Origin: DATKQI01 sp035532755
GTDB taxonomy: Bacteria; Pseudomonadota; Alphaproteobacteria; Acetobacterales; Acetobacteraceae
Direction: 5' to 3'
Assembly (NCBI GenBank): GCA_035532755.1
Contig: DATKQI010000321.1
Span: 1-14,120, forward strand
DNA: 14,120 bases
Below are positions 6,339 through 12,900 of this stretch, in pieces. Every line of letters begins with the position of its first letter. Within the stretch, counting starts at the first letter, position 1. The translations under genes and the position numbers were made by a program. The notes beneath the pieces were generated by a model that saw only the letters and a program-made list of their open reading frames with translations, was not told the origin of the DNA and did not search any database.

Positions 6339-6983
6339 TCAGGCCCCGTTGCGTCGGTAGTAGGTGAAGGCCGGCATCTTCGTCAGCGTGGCCTTGGTCG
6401 AGCCGGGCAGCACCACGGAATAGTTCACCCGCACCTTCGGCGGGCGGGCGGAGGCGTTGGTCGCCGTTGCCGCCGGCGCGGTGGAGGCGGGCGCCGTGGC
6501 GGCCGGCGGCGTGGCTGCGGTGTTGGTGGCCATGGGCGCGGTGCGGTTGTTCACGCTCGGCTTGAACTTGAGCTGGTTGAACGACACTTCCACCAGCTTG
6601 CTGCCGATGCCGAGGAACCCGCCCACCGAGATCACCGCCTGCGAAACCTTGCCCTTGGAGCGGATCAGCATGTTCTCGATCGTGCCGATGGACTGGCCGG
6701 AGTTGTTGTACACGGTCGCGCCGACCAGATTGGTGGAGCGCCACATGCCGTGCACCTTGTGCAGCGTGCCGGTGGGGCCCTTCATGGCGGTGTTCTTGGC
6801 CGGCATCAGCGTGGTCGTATTGGCTGGCGCCGTTGCAGCGGGCGCCGGCGCGGGCATGGTGGCGGGCGCGGCCCCGGCCGCCGGCGGCGTTGTCGCGGGC
6901 TTCGGCGCCGTCTGGGCGAAGGCCGGCATTGCCAGTGCGGCGGCCAGCACGGCAGCCGCACCGAACGAGCGGAACGTGAGCAT
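6339..6983 (-). CDS. Exported PRC-barrel domain protein with Ala/Pro/Thr-rich linkers
   Basis: This 214-residue protein has a Sec signal peptide (MLTFRSFG, a hydrophobic stretch, AFAQ at residues 21-24), then an Ala/Pro/Thr-rich linker (about 25-65). A PRC-barrel-like core (about 81-140) includes NLVGATVYNNSGQSIGTIEN and a GGFLGIGSKLVEVSF segment. A second Ala/Thr-rich linker (about 148-180) leads to a short C-terminal tail ending in MPAFTYYRR. PRC barrels are small beta domains known from the ribosome maturation factor RimM and the photosynthetic reaction centre H subunit; exported forms are common in alphaproteobacteria with unknown roles, perhaps in envelope stress. The start at 6983 is preferred over an in-frame ATG at 7019 because it opens a clean signal peptide and has AAGGAGA seven to twelve bases upstream. 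It is transcribed alone and divergently from the endonuclease gene. Confidence 0.8.
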   Translation of the reverse strand: MLTFRSFGAAAVLAAALAMPAFAQTAPKPATTPPAAGAAPATMPAPAPAATAPANTTTLMPAKNTAMKGPTGTLHKVHGMWRSTNLVGATVYNNSGQSIGTIENMLIRSKGKVSQAVISVGGFLGIGSKLVEVSFNQLKFKPSVNNRTAPMATNTAATPPAATAPASTAPAATATNASARPPKVRVNYSVVLPGSTKATLTKMPAFTYYRRNGA

Positions 6984-7033
6984 TCGCGTCTCCTTCAAGA
7001 AAGCCTTGATGCGCCGCACCTCCGCCGATGCGC

Positions 7034-7078
7034 GGGGGGCGGCTCACATCTCCTGCGGGGGGAAACCGCGCTGGGGGG
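7034..7078 (+). other. Three G6 runs in the divergent intergenic gap
   Basis: GGGGGG occurs at 7034-7039, 7057-7062 and 7073-7078, with further G3-G4 runs near 7095-7106. All lie in the 161-base gap between the PRC-barrel gene and the endonuclease. Loops of 10 to 17 bases make a G-quadruplex possible but not strongly predicted. The region must hold the promoters of both genes; I could not pick convincing -35/-10 boxes in it. Confidence 0.4.
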
Positions 7079-7144
7079 CGAATGGTTCCGTGGCCGGGTG
7101 GCGGGGATCTGGCCAGTGTCGCGGATGCCGGGCAGGATAGGGCG

Positions 7145-7747
7145 ATGTCCACCGAACATCTCGTGCCCGCGGATCTGCGCGAATCCTACCTTGTGCGGGA
7201 ATGGCGCAATGCCGCCGGCGTGCTGGAAACGGCCTGCCCCGGCGAATGGCGGGAGATCATCGGCGTGCTGCGCGCCTTCCGCCTGCTGCGTTCGGAAGTG
7301 CAGGCGGCGGGGAAGAACCGTTCACCCATCTCGCGCCAGCTCGATGGCGCGTTCTATGCCCTGGGCTGGGTGGAGAAGCAGTTCTCCACCTCCATCCGGA
7401 TCGATGAGCGGGAATACACAAGCCCCACGCACAAGGTGGATTGCTTCAAGGGCCGCGTGGCGCTGGAACTGGAATGGAACAACAAGGATCCGTTCTTCGA
7501 CCGGGATTTGAACAACTTCCGCCTGCTGTTCGATCTGCGTGCGATCGACGTGGGTGTGATCGTGACGCGGGCGAGCGGGCTGCAGCGGATTTTCAACGAT
7601 CTCGGGAAAGGTTCATCCTACGGCAACAGCACCACCCACCATGAGAAGCTGTGGCCGCGGCTGGAGGGTGGCGGCGGGGGCGGCTGCCCGGTGCTGACCT
7701 TCGCGATCACCGAGCATCTGTATGTGGATGACGTGCCGGCCGGGTAA
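7145..7747 (+). CDS. BglII/BstYI-like type II restriction endonuclease
   Basis: This 200-residue protein resembles the BglII endonuclease family (BglII 223 residues, BstYI about 203), PD-(D/E)xK-fold dimers that cut palindromes containing GATC. The putative active site is D99, E108 and E110 in VDCFKGRVALELEWNNKD; the D-to-E spacing of nine matches BglII D84/E93, with Glu where BglII has Gln95. The following NNFRLLFDLRAIDVGVIVTRA (123-143) is typical of the core strand and helix of these enzymes. The recognition site is not readable, but an RGATCY-like target is plausible. The adjacent convergent gene is a DNA methyltransferase, which supports a type II restriction-modification pair. Sample lines within the gene are 55-60% G+C against 70-80% in neighbours, hinting at transfer. 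ATG 7145 has AGGATAGGG upstream. Six RGATCY sites I noticed (2926, 4004, 7105, 7171, 7486, 9992) would need protection if that is the target. Confidence 0.75.
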   Translation: MSTEHLVPADLRESYLVREWRNAAGVLETACPGEWREIIGVLRAFRLLRSEVQAAGKNRSPISRQLDGAFYALGWVEKQFSTSIRIDEREYTSPTHKVDCFKGRVALELEWNNKDPFFDRDLNNFRLLFDLRAIDVGVIVTRASGLQRIFNDLGKGSSYGNSTTHHEKLWPRLEGGGGGGCPVLTFAITEHLYVDDVPAG

Positions 7748-7748
7748 T

Positions 7749-8405
7749 TCAGATCAGCCCCGGCTGGCGGCGCTCCATCGCCGAGTTGTGCGCGTAGGTC
7801 TTCCATGTCGGCTCGTAATGCTCGCTCTGGTTGCCCCAGGCGGACCAGCCGGGCCGGGTGCCGCGCGCGAACAGCTCCAGCCGCGGGCCGGGGCTGCAGG
7901 CCTCGATGATGGAATACATCTCATCCGGTTTGCGCGAGTGTTCGCGCTTGCGCGTGGCGAGGTAGTTCACCTGAGTGCGGCCGGGCTGCAGGGTGCGCGC
8001 GTTCGGGCCGCGCACGCCGAACAGCACCAGCTCCGTCACGTTGCGGAAGTAGAAGCCCACGCCGCGCCCGTCGCTGCCGCCATCCTTGCGCACCTTGTGC
8101 CAGACGACGTTGGATTTGTAGTTGAACCCCCACGCGCGCATCACCGCCAGGCCCTCGGGCAGCAGGGCGTTGGGCACCCACAGGTACAGATGCGCCGTTT
8201 CCGCCGCCAGCCCGGCCACCGGCAGGGCGCAGATCGCTTCGGCCGACATCGTGCCGTAGCGGGAAAGGCGGCGGTGTTCGGGCGCCACCTTGCCGGTGCG
8301 GTTGATGAACTGCCACGGCGGATCGGCCAGCACGGTGGCGAAGCGGCGGCCTTTGGCAAAGCCGCGCAGATCGGCCACCGGGTCCGTTCCGTCCTGATCG
8401 TTCAT
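7749..8405 (-). CDS. MT-A70-family DNA adenine-N6 methyltransferase (putative modification partner)
   Basis: This 218-residue protein is an MT-A70-class S-adenosylmethionine-dependent adenine methyltransferase. The catalytic motif is ADPPW (27-31), followed by HLYLWVPNALL (72-82), a FRNVTELVLFGVRG strand (120-133) and the RKREHSRKPDEMY segment (152-164). The cofactor-side motif RLELFARGTRPGWSAWGNQ (175-193) closes the fold. This circularly permuted order is typical of M.MunI and of phage and bacterial MT-A70 enzymes. Its gene converges on the BglII-like endonuclease with one base between stop codons, so it is best read as the protective methylase of that restriction system. Start 8405 is supported by CAGGGGGA upstream. 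An earlier in-frame ATG at 8462 would add 19 residues encoded through a perfect palindrome and is less likely. Its G+C is in line with the genome average, unlike the endonuclease. Confidence 0.88.
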   Translation of the reverse strand: MNDQDGTDPVADLRGFAKGRRFATVLADPPWQFINRTGKVAPEHRRLSRYGTMSAEAICALPVAGLAAETAHLYLWVPNALLPEGLAVMRAWGFNYKSNVVWHKVRKDGGSDGRGVGFYFRNVTELVLFGVRGPNARTLQPGRTQVNYLATRKREHSRKPDEMYSIIEACSPGPRLELFARGTRPGWSAWGNQSEHYEPTWKTYAHNSAMERRQPGLI

Positions 8406-8446
8406 CCACACATTCCCCCTGCAGCTTCCGATTCGCGAGTCGCCCG

Positions 8447-8463
8447 TGTGGGATAGTCCCACA
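8447..8463. promoter_or_regulatory. Perfect 7-3-7 palindrome upstream of the methyltransferase
   Basis: TGTGGGA-TAG-TCCCACA lies 42 bases upstream of the methyltransferase ATG. A minus-strand TTGACG (8473 to 8468) is just four bases beyond it, so the palindrome would fall in the spacer of a promoter. No good -10 is visible. The arrangement suits an operator controlling the methyltransferase; it does not match known C-protein boxes closely. The remaining sequence to 8534 holds no gene that I can see. Confidence 0.45.
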
Positions 8464-8534
8464 TCGGCGTCAACACTTCATGTGCGATCTCGCGGCGGGG
8501 TTTCAGGCGGGAGGGTGACGGCGGAGAAACCGGG

Positions 8535-9044
8535 TCATGTCAGTTTCTTCTGCATCGGCCGGTTCGCCTTCATGTCGGAACTCGCGTTGACGAGCGCGAA
8601 GTCGAATTTCATCCAGAACTTCGTGGAGTCCTCGTCGAGCGACAGCAGAGCCACGGTCTGCACCGGCATTGCCCCTTTCGGGTTGCTGTGCATGTAGTCC
8701 AGCGCTCTGTTCACGATCGGCGTTCCGGTGCCGGCCTTTACCGAAACCAGATCGTTGATGAGCCACACGCCTGAGGGCTGCCGGCTGACCGACATGATGG
8801 CGACCGCCTTCACGTTGGTTCCGTCATCGTTCCTGGCGATCAGGATCGCCTCCTTGTCCTCCTTGACGCCCATGCCGAGAAACTCGATCTTCTCGCCGAT
8901 GCGGGTCAGCACCGATCGCTGCGACTCGGTGGTTGCCTTGGCCAGCACCTCGGCCCGGGCCACTCCTATCTTGGCGTCAAGCGAGTCGCCGACTTCGATG
9001 AGTTCGTAGGTGACAGTCGAGGCTTGTGACACATGGGTCTCCAT
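8535..9044 (-). CDS. Small protein, possibly GNAT-like acetyltransferase
   Basis: I do not recognise this 169-residue protein with certainty. Its strand/helix pattern suggests a divergent GNAT N-acetyltransferase: an AVAIMSVS strand (80-87), then GVWLINDLVSVKAGTGTPIVNRALDYM (92-118), resembling the acetyl-CoA-binding beta4-loop-alpha3 with a Gly-rich turn, and PVQTVALLSLDEDSTKFWMKFDF (127-149), resembling the beta5/alpha4 and final F-x-x-x-x-F segment. Support from context: nitrilase-fold hydrolases and GNAT domains are known to be fused in one family of bacterial proteins, and here a nitrilase-like gene lies 74 bases upstream on the same strand. No signal peptide is present. The start at 9044 lacks a clear Shine-Dalgarno. 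Sample lines are about 57-62% G+C, below the neighbourhood, which may mean recent acquisition. Confidence 0.6.
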   Translation of the reverse strand: METHVSQASTVTYELIEVGDSLDAKIGVARAEVLAKATTESQRSVLTRIGEKIEFLGMGVKEDKEAILIARNDDGTNVKAVAIMSVSRQPSGVWLINDLVSVKAGTGTPIVNRALDYMHSNPKGAMPVQTVALLSLDEDSTKFWMKFDFALVNASSDMKANRPMQKKLT

Positions 9045-9118
9045 GGGGTGAGCCGAAATGCAGGCATCCGCACTCTGCCGTGCGCAGCGTGCCGTCGGGG
9101 TTGATGCGGTGGCGGCGC

Positions 9119-9910
9119 CTACACCGGGATGGTGAAGAACATCAGCCGGCCGATGCCGTTGGGGATCAGCGTGTCGTCGGGGTTGATGCGGGTGCTGGTG
9201 GCGCCCATCAGGGGGGCCTGGGCCGTCACCCGCCAGGCCGTGGCGCCGTTCGCGCCCTTGCCGCCCAGGTCGCAGTGCAGATAGACCCCGCCTACCCTTG
9301 CCTGCGCGCTCGGCGTGCTCATCGCGTTGGTGCCGCTCACGTGCACGTGGATATCCGGCGGCGCGGCCGCGTTCGCCGCCAGGTACTGGCCAAGCCGGTT
9401 GCGGTTGTAGTCCATGCAGATGTCGATGCCGATGGTGATGCCCTGGATGGCGCAGATGGGGACCGAGCGGCCGCCGTTCTCCTTCGTCTTGAAGGTTCCG
9501 TTCGCCGCGTACACGCCGTCGTCTCCCGCCTTGTACAGCTTCTGGACGATCTGCCCGTTCAGCAGCACCGGGCACACGTTGTAGGTGTCCTTGAAGAAGA
9601 TTCCCTTCTGGTAGGCGATGGTGCCGGCGATGATGATGAGGCTGGGCACCTGCGCGCTGATGTTTTCCAGCTTGCGGTAGATGCTGTGCTTCTCGCTGCG
9701 CGAGAGCAGGGTGGTGCCGCCGTCCACGTTGTAGAAATACTCCGGCACCACCAGCAGCTTCACACCCCCACCGGCCGCCGCCGCCCGGTGCGTGAGCTGC
9801 GCATCCGCGACGAGGGCGACGTTGACGAGCTCGCCCGCCCGCTGCTTGCCGCTGCGGCCGGTCAGCGGCCCCGCGTTCATCGTCCAGCACGCCGCGAACA
9901 CGTTAGGCAC
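9119..9910 (-). CDS. Nitrilase-superfamily (carbon-nitrogen hydrolase) protein
   Basis: This 263-residue protein fits the nitrilase superfamily, cytoplasmic thiol enzymes that hydrolyse amides or nitriles or transfer acyl groups. The Glu-Lys-Cys triad is visible: E57 in LLVVPEYFY, K127 in LNGQIVQKLYKAGD (K124 is an alternative) and C165 in ITIGIDICMDYNRNR. The first strand is VFAACWTMN (4-12), so a start at the GTG at 9910 is needed to keep it; an ATG at residue 11 would delete it. GGAGG nine bases before the GTG supports this. The substrate is unknown, and this looks like a divergent branch: after the cysteine it has a DIHVHVSGTNAMS segment rather than the usual WP-x-x-W motif. It lies 33 bases downstream of the autotransporter gene and upstream of the GNAT-like gene, so the three are likely co-transcribed. 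Confidence 0.8.
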   Translation of the reverse strand: MPNVFAACWTMNAGPLTGRSGKQRAGELVNVALVADAQLTHRAAAAGGGVKLLVVPEYFYNVDGGTTLLSRSEKHSIYRKLENISAQVPSLIIIAGTIAYQKGIFFKDTYNVCPVLLNGQIVQKLYKAGDDGVYAANGTFKTKENGGRSVPICAIQGITIGIDICMDYNRNRLGQYLAANAAAPPDIHVHVSGTNAMSTPSAQARVGGVYLHCDLGGKGANGATAWRVTAQAPLMGATSTRINPDDTLIPNGIGRLMFFTIPV

Positions 9911-9943
9911 TGCCCTTGTCCTCCGCCATGCGCCCCGGACCTT

Positions 9944-12900
9944 CTACCACACGTAGCGCGCTTCCAGATCGAAGCTGTTCACCGTGGTGCCGGATCCGTA
10001 TTGCCCGCTCCAGGCGGCGGCGAAGCGCCACGGGCCGTTGGCCACGATGTTCACGCCCGCCCCCGTCGTCACCGCGCCGGTGGGCGCGCTGATCGCGGTT
10101 TCGTTGGCACTCAGCAGGCCCAGGGTTTCGATGTTGCCCACATGGGTGTTGCCGAGCGTGCCCGCCCCGCCCACGCGGATGTAGGGGATCACGGTGCCGA
10201 AGCTCTCGGGCAGCGCGGTCCCCACGCTCACCCCGGCGGAGAGGCGGGTGAGGTCCGTCCGTTCTCCGCCGTAGCCCAGGTTCAGCGTGCCGGCGCCGTT
10301 CTCGCTGGCCGAACCCATGTCCATATGCAGATACATCGCCTTCGCATACGGGATGGCGAACAGCCGCGGGCCGCCCAGGCGGTACTGGACGGAGGCGGCC
10401 GCACCGCCGAACCAGCCGGAGGTATCCGCCTTCGCCACCAGCGGCAGCGGCACCAGATGCCGCTCCAGCCGCCCGTTCAGCGCGCCCGCGCCGGCGGTGG
10501 CGGAGATGCGCAGCCGCCCGGCCACGTAGATGCCGTAGCCGTAGAAGCCGAGCGATTCTCCATCCACCGTGTTCTGGCTCACCCCGGTATGGGTGTGGAT
10601 GCCGGAGATGGCGGCGCCGAGCGTGAAGTTCGGGCTGACGGCGAAGCCGTGGCCCGCCACCGCGCCGTATTCGTTGATGTCATACCCGTTGGCGCTGCCG
10701 AACCCGCCGATGGCGCGCACCCAGGTGCCGCGCTGCGGATCGGCGAAATCCGGGCCGATGCCGGTCTGGTCGGTCGCGCCCAGCGTCGCGCTCATCGCGT
10801 CGAACAGGGACTGGTTCACCACGAAGGCGTTGGCCGCGTAGCCGCGCCCGGTGGAGAAGGCGGGTGCGGCGGCCATCGGCGGCGGGGGCGGCGGTGTCAC
10901 CGGGGGCGGCGTCACCGGCGGGGCCGGGGTGGGCAGCAGTTCCAGCAGCACGTCGTTGTTCTGGTACACCACCTGCGGGGTGATGTAGGCGGCGAACAGC
11001 GGGTTGTAGGCCACGGTGCCGAAGGTGCCCGCCACCCCGCCGCCGGCGTGCACGATGTCGTACTTGCTGCCCACCACGTAGGTGCCGGAATCCACCTGCA
11101 CGCCCAGCGCGCCGGCGAGCGAGGCCATGCCGCTCACTTGCAGCTGGTCGTACCCCACGCCGGCCGTCACCACGGGCGTGACCTCGATGTTCAGCAGCCC
11201 GGCCGATCCTTGCGTGTAGTTGCCGGAAACCGTGAGCACGCCGATGGAGCCGCCGGGGGTCACGGTGCCGGCGCTGTTGTTCACGCTGCCGCCGATGGTG
11301 CCGTGGCCGCGCAGCAGCCCGCCGGCCAGCACGTTCACATCCCCGCCCAGCACCGCGGAAGGATCGGCCGCATCCCCCACCAGCAGCTCGCCGGCGTTGA
11401 TGCTGGTGGTGCCGGTGAAGGCGGAGGAATCCCCGTTCAGCGTGATGGTGCCGGCGCCCTGCTTGGTCAGCCCGCCGGTGCCCGCGAAGCCGCCGGAGAA
11501 GGTGGTGCTGTTGGCGGTGCCGAAGGCGAGCGTGTTGGCGCCTGTCTGGATCGTGCTGCCGGAAACGCCGGTGAGGTCCTGGATCGTCTGGTTGCCGCCC
11601 TTCGAGATGTCGAACACCGCCGTGGGGCCGGAAAGGGCGAGCCCGCTGGAGGTGGCGATGCTGCCGGTGCTGGCGGGCGCGGCGTTCCGCAGCGCGGCCG
11701 GGGGCGGGGTCGGCTGGAAGGTTTCCAGCGCCAGCGTGCCGGCCTGCACGGTGGTGGTGCCGGTGTAGGTGTTGGCCCCGCCCAGCACCAGCGTGCCCGC
11801 GCCGGTCTTCACCAGGCTGCCGCCGGCCCCGCCGCCGATCCCGCCATCGGAGATCACGCCGTAGAAGCCGTTCACGCCCTCGAAAGACGGCGTGCCGCTC
11901 GCGATGTTCACGGTGAGCGTCTTGCTGCCCAGATGCACGGTGGAGCCGGGGGATGTGCCGATGGGGGGCACGCCGAACAGGGCCTGCACCGTGGCGCCCG
12001 AGGTGGTCTGCGAGATATCGAGGTCACCGCTCTCCACCACCACCTGCTGCGACCCGGCGATGCCGCCGCTGCCCGCGAGAGCGAGGGTTCCGTCCGCCAC
12101 GAGGGTGGTGCCGGCATAGGTGTTCGCGCCGGTGAGCGTGAGCACGCCGCCCGCCGTTTCGAGGGTGCCGGTGCCGGAAATCACGCCGGCGAAGCTGCGC
12201 GGCACGCCGGCCTCGAACAGGATCCCGCCGTTGTCCGTCACGTTCCCGACGATGCTGCCGGGGTTTTTGCCGGTGAAGGTCGTCAGGGCCAGAAGATTGC
12301 CCGGATCGATCGTGGTGCCGCCGGTATAGGTGTTCGCTCCGGCGAGGGTGAATTCGTGGCCGGTGCCGGTGCCGGCGAGGATGAGCCCGCCGCTGCCCTG
12401 GATCGTGCCGGCATAGGTGCTGCCGTTGACGCCGTTGAGGAAGGTGAGCGTGAGGGTTTTCGCCCCGAGGTTGACGGTGGTGCCGGCATCGCCGTCCAGC
12501 GCGTTCAGCGTGGGCGTGCCGGCGGCCGACATGTCGAGCGTGGTGCCGGCGTTGTGCAGGATCACGTCGCTCGAGGGCGCGATCGATCCGCCGGGGCCGA
12601 TGGCGAGCGTGCCCTCGTTGATGGTGGTGTCGTTCAGATAGGTGTTGGCCCCGGTGAGGGTTTCCGTGCCGCCGCCCTGCTTCACCAGGCCCTGGAGGTT
12701 GCCGTTGCCGCCGCCCTCGATCACGCCGGCGAAGGTCTCGTTCGCCGGCGTGCCGAAGGTGAGCTGGTTGGAGCCGAGCTGCAGGAAGCTGCCGGCCGCG
12801 CCGGACAGGGTGCCGATGGTCTGGCTGAATCCGTTGAGGTTGCTGAACGTCGCCCCGGCCGCCACGTTCACGCCGGAAGATGCGGCGATGGAGCTGCCGG

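Noticed and set aside
5739..7511. A 590-residue plus-strand frame across the nitroreductase-like end, the PRC-barrel gene and the endonuclease start
   Set aside because: Low-complexity Arg/Gly/His translation running over well-supported genes in other frames.
8403..8462. Methyltransferase start at the ATG at 8462
   Set aside because: The 19 added residues have no family match and would be encoded through a perfect palindrome; the ATG at 8405 has a good ribosome-binding site.
8535..9890. Extension of the GNAT-like frame to 451 residues through the nitrilase-like gene
   Set aside because: Upstream residues are His/Arg/Gly-rich shadow in a different frame from the nitrilase motifs; the two genes differ in frame, so this is not a simple fusion.
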